64,000 bases of DNA from Struthio camelus. Taxonomy: Eukaryota; Chordata; Aves; Struthioniformes; Struthionidae. Shown here piece by piece: positions 51,001-61,543 of this stretch. Made by a program: the position numbers and the translations under genes. The notes below the pieces were generated by a model. The model saw only the letters and a list, made by a program, of their open reading frames with translations, ran no database searches and was not told where the DNA came from. How positions within the stretch are numbered: the first letter of the stretch is position 1; every line of letters begins with the position of its first letter. The stretch lies in the NCBI RefSeq assembly GCF_040807025.1, contig NC_090968.1:6933906-6997905 (forward strand). The letters run 5' to 3'.

Positions 51001-54000
51001 CAGATTTAAGATGCTTTTATTTTAGTGTTCCACGAAACCAAAGGTCATTTAAAAACAAGTACGTACCCAGGCTAAAAGCAGACAGTACAAACAGGAAAAG
51101 ATACATTAAGATCCTTCAATGATAAAACAATACACTCTATTCTCAAGCCTCAAAGTCACTACCTACGAGGTTAAGCACCTTGTTTGACATAAAATGCCAA
51201 GCCCCTTACGCCAAAGAAAGGCTTTAAATAGTATTGCCAATAAAAGATTGAGGTACAAGATTTGTGCAACGTTTTCAAAGCTACCGAAGTAAAAGTGTGG
51301 CTTGTACAGGACTGTAACCTTGCAGCAGTGCTCCTGCTGTTCAGTGCGAGGCTCAACGCCTGTGACCACAGGAGAAAACCCAGGGAGCAAAAGCCAGAGG
51401 ACTTGGGGTCCACATTACTGGACAAAGTCATAACTGGCAAAAAGGCTACCAAGAAAGGATATTTTAAGGCTTCATCTTTAAGAAGATTGTTATTAGCACA
51501 TATTTTGTGCACGTGTGTGTGTGACTTCAAGATACGCACTCTTGCCAACAGGAACGCACCTTATCAGTTGTATAAGTTTCATAAAATCCTTACTCCAAAA
51601 GCATTATACATAGTATTGCAATGACTTCAGCAGCTGAAGGCAAAGTAGTACCCATATTATTTTAAAATAAGGCCAGTAAAAAGTAAGAGTTAAGTCTTGC
51701 TTAACATGTGTCCAGTTATGACCACAGATAATACCATTTTTGATTTCAAACTGTTAAGCCATCGTTCAAAGGCACTACTGGTTTCTCTGATTCTCTGAAC
51801 CAGAGAGTCAGAAAGCTGTGGAATAAAGTCTAGAACACAGGTTATCAGTGAGGTATAGGCAACCACTTCTTTCCAGAGATCCACTGAGGCACAAGGAGGA
51901 AACTGAAATTAATGTTTCAACATTAATTCCAAAATTAATGTTGAAATTAAATGTTTCCTCATTGCTTCAAGGCACAAGAAGCAGCAGTAGTTTTCAGTAA
52001 TGCCAACTAGGACCGTTCAAAATTTAAACCACCAGCCAAGAGCTGAAGATGCTGCTAAAAACTTCTGCATTTCAGACCCTTCATTCACAGAAGAGGGTAC
52101 AGAAAAAAAATTAAGCTACCCCTTCATTGAAGACCTCTGCTTAAATAAAAATTCAGCATTTGTCTGTATTAAGTACCTGAAGTCTCAGAAGACTCTTACT
52201 GCTTAAAGCAATAGGCTTATTTCAACTCTAGCTTCCCTCGAAGGAGAGCTGCATCAGAAAAAGTTCAACTGCTACGCCATACTTTGGTAATTAGCCAGTT
52301 TACAGTAACAAATGCAATTAACGGCATTTTTGTATTTTCCAAAGAATGTATACATCTCTAGGCAAATATATTAAACTACTCTTCACTACAAAAATACAGC
52401 ATTTGAGAAGCTTCCAGTAGTTTTCAGTGTTTTATGAAAATATCATGCAGACTACTAACAAGTAGCCAATCCAGCCATTATTATCCGTCATTAAAGTGCT
52501 CTGCTGTAGGAATATTTTGTTAGAAGCTCACCCCTTTGGAAATAGAGAGGCTGGCCCTAAGTCGGGAGTGACTTAATCGACCCTTTCCACTTCAGAAGGT
52601 AGGAAGATTTGTTTTGGTTCTCTGCTACCCACTCTTTCAATATTTTGACTTCCTTCCAAAACACTTCCTGGTATTACATCACAGACCCTCGCAACCCTGA
52701 TAAACCCAAGAGCTGCAAAGATGCATCTGACTTGTCGATCTTTGACAAGAGCTTGCCACAAAAAAGTCATGGTTAGTTTTCAGTGAAAGAAGCCTGCTGC
52801 AGTGACTGCTCCATAGCGTTATGCTGTTATTTTCTGTCCGATGACACGGGGAGGAGAATGTACCTGTCCTCTATGAAACTGCAAACAGGCCACAAATTAA
52901 GGAAGCAGACAGAAGTATCTGATTGTCTTGCAAAACCTACACACTTTCTCAGCTACATACAATTTTCATCTCATTCTGAACTTCAAACCATGAAGAAAAC
53001 CAAATCAGATTTGAGAGTTAGCATTTTGACTCCCATACCAAAGCGAGGGTGAATTGGTTCCTGTCTTAGAGGTATAAGGAATGTATGAAAGAAATCATTC
53101 TAAGACTGATCACCTTTGAAAGCTGTTCCAAGGTAAGCCCCAGTCCCAAAATCCAAGGTATTTAGAATTAATAAACCGCAATGGTATAGTATCGTAATTG
53201 TCACAGAACTTTCATAGAGACAGGCCAAACACATGTGCTGCAAAGTCCATACCTATTAAGAATACAGAACAGAAACCAGGTGTACCTTTGCCTCCCTTGT
53301 TTGAACAACCTTCAAAGCAGGAATTTGATGACTATGAAAGAACAGCCAATTTACACCTTTGGCCCAAATTCACTAGTATTTCTTGGAGAACACCCTTGAA
53401 ACTATTTAATTTATGACAGTAATTTAGCTTTGCTTCTTCCTTTCCAAGCTAAGAGTTAACTTGCATTCAACTTTTAGGGCATTAACTGGTTTTAAAATAC
53501 AACCCAAGCAGCCTTATTCTGAAGCATAACTCTTTGGACTTCTCCAGTGTAGTTATTCAAAGCAAAGCAAATCCTCAAGCTCTACTGTACAAGGTTTTAT
53601 ATTGCACTAAAAAAAAAAAAAAAAGAATAACTGATCTGTCAAAGTTGCTAAGAAACAAAACCATGGTTAGAAAAAAACAAAAAATATTCGTAAAGGATCA
53701 TCAGTGCCTTGCTGGCAGGCAAAACTTATCAAAAAACCCTTCATCCCTGACATCACAATCATCCTGCGGATTCAATTCCTTAACAAATCTTCCCCAATAA
53801 TGAAGAGATACCAAAAAATAAATATGAGAAATTGACTCCATTTCTGGATTCCATATATAAGACCTGATGTAACTACGAATCAACCTGATGGTTGCTCAAC
53901 TCAGAAACAGGAAAGAGGTCATTTCCTGTGGGCAGCATACCAGTACCACCTACTTGACATTGTCTCCTTATTAATCAAAGGCCACTTGCGGGAATTCAGT

Positions 54001-54025
54001 CCTTTGTTCAAAGTCCAGAGAACTT
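51000..54025 (-). other. RAB11FIP1: RAB11FIP1 3' UTR (probable extent)
   Basis: AT-rich sequence follows the RAB11FIP1 stop codon on the - strand. A - strand AATAAA at 51016-51021 is the likely terminal signal, giving a UTR of about 3 kb; earlier cleavage is possible. A short AT-rich hairpin lies at 51908-51950 and a poly-A tract near 53,610. Confidence 0.5.
51016..51021 (-). terminator. RAB11FIP1: Probable poly(A) signal of RAB11FIP1 (AATAAA)
   Basis: AATAAA on the - strand, about 3 kb past the stop codon and before the BRF2 promoter. Chosen by position; not the only possibility. Confidence 0.45.
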
Positions 54026-54244
54026 TTATATCTTTCCAGCTTTTTTATTTCCAGAAGTTGAAACACGAAGAATGTTTGGGGTTTCTTCCATGACCCTAAC
54101 AAGCAAGTTATCGATGTAGTCTTCAAGCTCACGCACCTGGAGTTCTTTCTTGGTAATTGTATCCTTCTGTTTCAAGACCAGCTGAATCAGCTCATCATGC
54201 GTTAACTGAGCATAAGCATGGCCAGGATCCGAAGGATCATATTT
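54026..54244 (-). CDS. RAB11FIP1: RAB11FIP1 exon 6: Rab-binding domain
   Basis: 219 nt (acceptor cttgaag). It encodes KYDPSDPGHAYAQLTHDELI and the coiled-coil FIP-RBD, ending KKAGKI; the human protein ends KKAGKM. The stop is at 54026-54028. Confidence 0.98.
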   Translation of the reverse strand, partial: KYDPSDPGHAYAQLTHDELIQLVLKQKDTITKKELQVRELEDYIDNLLVRVMEETPNILRVSTSGNKKAGKI

Positions 54245-57200
54245 CTTCAAGAGAGAAGATAAATATTTAACTTGCGTTTTCTTCTTTTCTGCTTATGCAG
54301 AAAGAGGCACTACAGCTATCTTGGTACTACTTCCCCCCACCCTCACCCCCCAAGAAACCCTTAGAGACAATCACGAAACCCAGTGTTTTTCTCTGCTGAC
54401 CCAGAGGTGCTCCTGTGCAGTTCAGATCAATACGAGTTTTAAGCTAGGACTCAAGCCTTGTGGTGCAACTGAAACCATGATTCACTTTACAGATCTCTTT
54501 TGGGATAAAGATTGTGAAAAAAAAACATTTAAATTTGAGCAACTATGCAAGTTGCACAGCTATACTTTTAGGAAGCAACCGTGCTTTAATAGCAGGCATC
54601 TGGTCTCTCAAACTGCACAGGATATTAATGCAACTTATTACAAGGCAAGAGCCACCCTGAGGCTAACTTTTCCTACCTTCTCAGCTTTAAGAGTTGCATG
54701 CTGTTTTTCAGGGGGAAAAGCAGCTTTGGGGACAGATCATCTCCAAAAAAAATGATGACTAATTTTCGATCTTCAAAAAATCTCCTACACATCTTAAATA
54801 GGACCTATCTTCAAGGATACTACCTCATACACATCCTGCTCATTTATTGGGAATCAAACAGCACCCCCCAATTCTCTCTACTGAGAATTTCCTGCACAAT
54901 CAAGAGGCTTCAATTCTATTGCAGATCAGTTTGCAGAAAAACTATTTAAAAACTGTCTCTATCACTGGGGACTGCCCACGGTCTGAGCATGGCCACTGTT
55001 CTTTTTCTGCTCAAGATACAATATGAAATGAGCCTAGGCAAACTACCATGAATACATGAACTCTGTTCAATTTAGTGCTTACACTTTAAGAAGTGCTACT
55101 TTCTTCCATACCTTTACGCTCATCTCAAGCAGCTTTTCGTTCATAGTGCTGATGACATTCATATTTTTAGTTTGAGACTTGCTTGCTGAGGCATTCATTG
55201 GCTTCACAGGCTGAAGCCTGTAACATTAAAAAAGGCACGTTATTTAAGCAGTGCATGTCACACCAACATTACACAGATCTGCAGACTAAAAACAAATACA
55301 GCAAGAAATTATGGGAAATTCCTATGCTTCTCTCTCTCGATAAAAAAAAAAAAACTCAGCTCCAAATAGACAAGGCATTTCTGACTAAATTATGGGCTTT
55401 ATATAGGTGTACTCCAGTTCTCTTTCTACTGTCTTTATTGACTTAAGGCATTCAAGATAAAGAAGCAGTAACATGGGAAATACATCCTGAATAGCATGTT
55501 GCAAAAGAAAAGCAAGGTCAGTGCCCATGAGAAAGCAGTAAACAGGAGCAATTACTTTGGTCTTTTATGCATTAATGTTTACGCCTGTTCTTAACAAGAA
55601 CATATTTGTGGTTCTTGCAAAATACCAAGTACTTCTACAGTCCTGGGACAAACATGAATTCTGTCTTACACAAACGGAACTTGTGCCATGAGCTACTAAA
55701 AGAGCCTAGTTAAATGCGTCATCTTCATTTGTTCAAGCAGGATGTATATTGCCAATCTTAATATGGGAGGAAAATCATTTTAGCTGCATCTCAGCAAATA
55801 CCTAATCAGAATCGTCCTGTACTCTGCACGGAGTTTAGCAGATAAAAGCACTGTGAGTTAAGAGGTTAACGGTGCTATTCCTCAGACAGCAGCATCCCAA
55901 CAGGCAGAGGGAGCTGCAGACAGCTCCAGAAAGCAACTAAACGTTTTTAGGAGCTAAAGGTTTTAGCTGCAGCATATAAGCTTGCTGCAATTCACTTTAA
56001 GGCTCAGGAGCCCAGTTCTACTACAAAAGCAAGCATCCCTGCTTATAAGGCTACCTGTGATCATTTTTTTAATTTCTGAATACTGCCAATTCCAGTCTAC
56101 TTAACCAAATTTGACTGAACGACCCTATACACGACCTGCAACTCTGTTTCCTTAACAGCCAGTACTCCTAAGAGGTAGCACTGTTATGAACAGCAGGGCC
56201 ACACAAGTGCTCTCAGTACCGAACAGATAGATTTATCTGGTGTCAATCATTAAGTTATAGCAGTGATCCCATGTTAGCATGATAAGACGCAGACCCTGAC
56301 AAATCCACAGGTCAGAGGAAATTAAGATTGTATGATGCCATATCACTGCAAAAACCAATACATTTCTGCAGCTGGAAAGACAGATCCATGCTCACAGGAA
56401 GGAAAAAACAAGGCTCACATACCAGCATTGAGATACTTTCTATGTATTTCTCATATTCTCTCACCTGTGCTTAGGAGACAAGGGTTCACCACTCTGCTGA
56501 GTTTGAATAGGATACGTTTCAGAGGGTGAAACCCATGCCTGAAGAAGTTTCTTCTTGCCAGAACTTCCTGCTTTATCAGCGAAGCCCTCTGCTGTTGGCT
56601 TTTTCGAAGATTCTGCTCTATTACTTTGAGCGTGAGATGGGAGGGAACGAAAGGAAGAGGAGGGTTGGGAAGAACTAGACACAGAGGAACAGGAAACAGA
56701 AGGCTCAAAGAAATCACGCTCTGCACTCTCTTCAACACCAATATTTATTTTTAGTTCTTGTCTCTCAAAATAACTATTACATTCACTGGAATGAGATGTC
56801 ACACCTACGCCAAAGTCAGCTATCTTATTATTTACACTGCAAACATGTACCCTTGCAGGTAGCATGGGTTGTTTGCTAGAATCACAAACATTAGGGGCAC
56901 TTCCTCCTTCTTGAGCAGACGGAGTTACACTGTCTGCAGGAGAACTCTTATCTGAATGCTCTTTCAGTTCTTCACTCAGAGGCATTAAATCTATAGACTG
57001 CTTTCCAGCCTCTAAGATGCTTTTATCATCTGCAGTGACATTATGGTTCTCCTGACAGTCTTCCAGCAGCTCATCATCAGAGCCTCCCTCTAGAATAACT
57101 GGAAGACGAGCCAGTTTCAAACCATGATCTCCAGCAGTTGGAATGGCAGACTTCAGATTTGCAAGAGAGTCAAATAAACCATCATCCTCGTATTTTAAAT

Positions 57201-60200
57201 GGCTATTACTGCTATCATCTCTAAGATTTATAGTTGGAGTGATATTTTTTAATGAGCCATTTCTGGGGGGGCATCCATAAGCATTTGAGGGTTTCTCATC
57301 ATGCAATGGAAGCTCAGAAGCAGATTTTACAGTGTCATCTGAAGAAAGCACACCACCACTTGACTCATCAGTCTGAGAAACTGGCACGCACATCTTCAAA
57401 GATAAAGACAGCCTTGGTGCTGGCTTTGGTGTGACAAACGCAGAACTAGCCTCACTGTCAGCCCTCCCTGCATCAGCTTCCTGAGGGGGCAGTGTGCAAA
57501 CTTTCAAGGTTGGTTTGGTAGGTCCTACTTGCAACAAGGAGTCATTTTTATCAGGAGTTGATTCAGTCTCTAATGTGGGTTCACAGTCTTCCGTTCCCTT
57601 TTCACTAAAGATTTCCTGCTTCTCATTTAGCTTGCTCTTAGCAGAAGGTGGCTGTTCAGCACCATTCTCTGGTAAGAGGTTATCATTACACTTTGAGAGA
57701 GATGCAAGACGTCTGACATCCTTCATGCAGGTTTCCGTGTTTATACTGCCCATTTCCACATCACCCTGAAGAGCGGTCTCCCTGCTCGGAGTAGAATTTA
57801 TGCTGGCATTAGAGGATTTTGATGACGAGTTGCACTCCGTTTCCAGTTTGTGAGCAAACCCTGCTCTCTTTCCCATTACGTCTGAATCTGTGAATAACAT
57901 TTCACTGAAAACAGAGTGCTGTTTTGCAAGTTGCTGCCCATCCAAATCCTCATCGCCTGATGCAACACCTTGCAGTTCTTCAAGGAGAAAGGTCACAGAT
58001 TTTCTATCGCCTAACTGACTTCTTCTTAAAGGTGTCTCTACCTGAACCTCTGGTGAATCCCATTGTTTCTTAGGAGCCAGGCCGGGGTTGTCAGAAAGGG
58101 TGTTTGGAGAGTTTGATACAGTATTTACATTACTAGTTAGAGCCACATCTGAAGAGCTCCCTGAAGCAACATGAATTGAGTGTTTCAGATTACCAGTGTT
58201 TTCTATTGAGGAACAGTCTTCCTCACAAGGAATCAAGAAAGAAGAACCAGCAACAGTTTTGAGATCTGGTGAATCTAGCTCCCACCCAAGCTTGCATACA
58301 AAGGGGTTAGTGTCATTAAAATGACAGTCAGAATGAAGAGAAGGTGCAGGTGGACAACAGAGATCCAAGGAAGAGCAAGCCTTAGAGCTTTCAGAATCCT
58401 GACCCTGTGAGCTCTGCCCCCATTTAGAAGTAAAAGGATTATTACCATTACTAGAGATCTGCATAGAAAGAGATGCTTCAGGAGCAGAAGCTGCAAGATG
58501 ATGGGATGAAGAGAAATTGGCAATGCTTTCAGAATCCAGGGCTTTGGGTTCCTTGCCCCACTTTGAAATAAAGGGGTTCTTGCTATTCAAAAGCTCTGCA
58601 GCAGAAGGTGAAAGAGGAAGAGATGCAGAGGAACTAGCAATGTTTTCAGAGTCTGGCACTTTGACTTTTTGTCCCGTTTTAGAAATAAAAGGATTATTGT
58701 CACTACTGATATGGTGTGCAGAAAGGAAAGCAGGAAGGGAATCAGGTGCAAAAGTAGGAAGCGTGGCTTTGGTTTCCTCCTCTGAAGACACGCCCAGTCT
58801 GCAAAAGGGACAAAAAACTCGCATGTCACTTGCAGATGCAACATGAGGCAGGAACAGACAAGCTTTAGCACCAGACTCCAATTCCTAACACACTGGAGAT
58901 GAATTAGACTGCAAGAGACATGAAGGGCCTATCTAATAGACTTAATGATATTTAAATGCTTGTTTACATCACACTGGATTTATGTCAGAACACCGCTGCT
59001 GCAGAGTTTGCCCAATTAGATTACTGGGTTGTCTGCTTTTAAGCAACTATCTCATCTTTGGCATTCCAAGCAATTTTATTAGTAAGACACATATGCAAGA
59101 CATTTAAACACGAGAACGCTGCAAATAGGATGTTAAAAGACAGACACAATACACAGCCTTATTAGTAGGACGTTGGTTCTTACATACATATACACACATA
59201 TATATATATATATGAAGGATATACACATGTGAAAACACACACACATATATGAAGGAAAAGAGCAGAATTTCTGAAAAAGCCTTTGTGTACAAATTCACAG
59301 AAACGTACTTTACGTTGCTGTGAACAATGCCAAAAGCAGAAGGGCTCAAAAATTAACTGTTTTGGAGACCATAGCACAGAAGAGAAAAAATAGAGATGTT
59401 AGAACTGGTATTTCAAATCCTGATTATGTTTCAAACCACATAGCTTAGGTTGAAGAATGTTAGTTTTTGCAAACAATACAGCAAGAAAAGTTACCCCTAG
59501 AGTATCTGAAAAGATATCTGCACTCAGAGAGAACTGTTATCTTATCATCACTTACAAGGAATGTCATTATATCAATCTCTTATTCATATGAGATAGAACT
59601 CCAAATTACTAGTTACTATCAACGTGTCCAATATCTAGTGTAAAACAAAAAACAATCAAAAAATCAGATACCCTACAGAGTAAAACATCTCTACAGCACA
59701 CAGCATAACAACTTCAGAAACATCGTCTTGTGATAGGAGGCAGCCTAGTTAAAGCATGCAACTTCTGCACTTTGCTATTGATATCAACAACTGAAACAAA
59801 CAAGACTGACCTGGGTTTGACAGCTCTAGTCTGTGCAGTCTTTGCTGATGCAGCAGCTTTTTCAGGTTTCCGGTCTTCTTCAAAAGGGTTGAGCGGTTGC
59901 TTATTTTTGAAGATTTCTTCTTCATTACTCTTTTCAGAAGGATTTCCTTTGCTTAAACCTGGTGGAATTTCAAGACGTTTGGTCTCTTCTTCACTCGTCT
60001 CTTCTGGAACTTTGGTTTCCTCCTCCTTCAAAGTCCTGTCTGGAATACTTCCAACATCACTGTTTTTCACTGTTTCCTTTTTCCCTGTGACCAGAGAGAA
60101 CAAGGCCGGCTTTTTGTGGTCCATTTTTTTGTTCTCTTTAGTAATATCAACAGTCAGAGGAACACTGGTCTCCATGTAATCTTCACTGCTAAGCAATTTA

Positions 60201-61543
60201 TATGACGGTAAAGTCATAGATTTAAAAGTCTCCAGTGATGCAGACCCAGATAAAAGACTGCTAGGAGATGTTCTTCCTGTTTCTTCAGGCCCTTTAGTAG
60301 GTTTGGAAGACAGGTTCTCTTCTGAAGCAAAGAGCTGCTTCCTCCTCAAGTTGTGAGGGGATGGGGAGGAGGCTGGAGTGTTGTCCTTAGGCGTGTTGTT
60401 CTCTTCCACATAAACATGACTGCCATTGATACACAAACTAGATTTGGAAACAGGATCACTTTTGGATTTAAGGCCACCAAATAAAGAGAGACCTTCTTTC
60501 TTGGTATTGCTAATGGTTATTTGGTTTAGTTGCCTGCTGTCCAAACTTGCTATTTTATGAAATTTAGACACAGGAGAGGGAGAGGACTTCTCTTCAAGGG
60601 TGTTTCTGAAGGCTTCTGGAAAAAAATAAATGGCGAGACATTCAAGACATAAGAAAATCCATTGCTCTGACATTCACTACTACGTCCTCAGTGCTTCACA
60701 ACTCATTAACTGATCACAAGAGAAGTATCGCAAGAGTCTGGCTATACCAGGCACGTCCAAATCTTTTGGCTCCCTTACCGCCAGAAACTCTCAGTGTACT
60801 GGCTCTCACATGAACCTTTCAGTTACCTAAAATCACCACAGATCACTTGCTGTGAAACTGCCCCACCAATGTGTGCGGACATTGCTCGTGCAGCCCCACA
60901 GTCTAAGTTATCACAAGGCAAGTTAAGTTGTGAATGTCTAACTGCTTACGTACATACGCACCACCTTGGACAGAAGAGACTTACTACAGATTCGTTCATT
61001 TAGAATAATCTAACCAACGTTTCAGGAAGCGTGAAAACTGCAAGCAAAGCTCTGGAGAAAGGGCTTGCACTTTATCAGTGCAACAAGTGCAAACACTCAC
61101 TGTCTGAGGTTGGAGATGTCTCAGATTCCTCATCATCCCATCTTGACTGAAAGTCACTAGGCCTAAGCCTAACTTTCTCAGTTACGGGCTGATGTGTAGG
61201 CAAGACTGACATGGACTGAGAAAGAGAAGTCTTCTGCAGACCAGGCTTGGAAAACAGCGTCTTGAACTTCGATTTCTTCTTTTCCTTCTCAACTGACTCA
61301 TCTTCGCTGTCAGCTGGGGAGTGACTTGCGCTTGGAATGATTGCTGATGCCGTGTCAGAAAGCCCGCTGCTCCTCTTTCCTTTGAGCTTGTCTTTGAGCT
61401 TGCCAAACGTAGAGCGAGGCTTGTCTTTCATGGACAAATCAAACATACTGGCTGTCATGTTACTCCTCATAAACTGGATATCCACTTCAATCTCTCCTCT
61501 CTCCTTTTCCTTTTTCCCTGGTTTGGAACGAAGCTTATACCAC
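54026..61543 (-). CDS. RAB11FIP1: RAB11FIP1 (Rab-coupling protein, RCP), exons 2-6, 5' end outside window
   Basis: Five exons join in phase to about 1,302 codons. Exon 2 continues from the C2 domain (WYKLRSKPGKK, VDIQFMRSNMTASMFDLSMK); exons 3 and 4 are long, Ser/Glu-rich and probably disordered; exons 5-6 end in the FIP Rab-binding domain, with ELEDYIDNLLVRVMEETPN (Tyr-Ile-Asp at 54110-54118). The family are effectors of Rab11, and RCP also binds Rab4 and Rab25; they act on recycling endosomes, including integrin and receptor recycling. The N-terminal C2 domain, which binds phosphatidic acid and phosphoinositides, should be in exon 1 beyond 64,000, so this record is partial. An unusual feature is a four-copy NPF repeat at the start of exon 4. 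Confidence 0.97.
54245..55111 (-). other. RAB11FIP1: RAB11FIP1 intron 5
   Basis: 867 bases, AT-rich. No other feature seen. Confidence 0.85.
55112..55217 (-). CDS. RAB11FIP1: RAB11FIP1 exon 5
   Basis: 106 nt (acceptor gttacag, donor gtatgg). It encodes LQPVKPMNASASKSQTKNM and onward; the human counterpart begins LHPVKPMNA. It leads into the Rab-binding domain. Confidence 0.95.
55218..56464 (-). other. RAB11FIP1: RAB11FIP1 intron 4
   Basis: 1.25 kb, AT-rich, with a short poly-A run near 55,342. No gene or recognisable transposon. Confidence 0.85.
56465..58798 (-). CDS. RAB11FIP1: RAB11FIP1 exon 4: large cassette exon with NPF repeats
   Basis: A 2,334-nt exon (acceptor tttgcag, donor gtgaga), exactly 778 codons and phase 2 at both ends, so skipping it keeps the frame. 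In human this exon separates the long RCP isoform from shorter ones. Its first ~175 residues hold four repeats of about 40-46 residues, each with Asn-Pro-Phe followed by a Lys and a Gly and three of them with Asp-Ser-Glu. The C-terminal end, LLQAWVSPSET, and an internal VFSEMLFTD match conserved human segments; most of the rest is divergent and Ser-rich. Confidence 0.95.
58270..58700 (-). repeat. RAB11FIP1: Four-copy NPF repeat within RAB11FIP1 exon 4
   Basis: Exon-relative residues 35-37, 74-76, 120-122 and 164-166 are Asn-Pro-Phe. Contexts are NNPFISKTG, KNPFISKWG, NNPFTSKWG and TNPFVCKLG; PDSENIA, LDSESIA and QDSESSKA follow the first three. NPF is the ligand of EH domains (EHD proteins, EPS15). 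A further NPF lies in exon 3 (LNPFEED). Confidence 0.95.
58799..59810 (-). other. RAB11FIP1: RAB11FIP1 intron 3
   Basis: 1.0 kb with a TA/CA-type simple repeat at about 59,183-59,248. No other feature. Confidence 0.85.
59183..59248. repeat. AT/AC dinucleotide microsatellite
   Basis: 'acatatacacacat' runs into (AT)n and, after a short gap, an (AC)n tract. Simple repeat in intron 3. Confidence 0.9.
59811..60615 (-). CDS. RAB11FIP1: RAB11FIP1 exon 3
   Basis: 805 nt (acceptor tttccag, donor gtcagt). It encodes KKEGLSLFGGLKSKSDPVSK, CINGSHVYVEE, RRKQLFASEENL and FKSMTLPSYK, all matching human, and ends in TRAVKPR. It contains one NPF (LNPFEED). Confidence 0.96.
60616..61100 (-). other. RAB11FIP1: RAB11FIP1 intron 2
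   Basis: 485 bases. No other feature seen. Confidence 0.85.
61101..61543 (-). CDS. RAB11FIP1: RAB11FIP1 exon 2: end of C2 region and basic linker
   Basis: 443 nt (acceptor tttgcag, donor gtgagt). It opens WYKLRSKPGKKEKERGEIE, continuing the C2-domain exon, then KLKDKLKGKRSSGLSDTASA and SLSQSMSVLPTHQPV, all close to human. Confidence 0.97.

Noticed and set aside
57252-58846. + strand frames opposite RAB11FIP1 exon 4
   Set aside because: Shadow frames of a verified - strand exon with conserved protein sequence.
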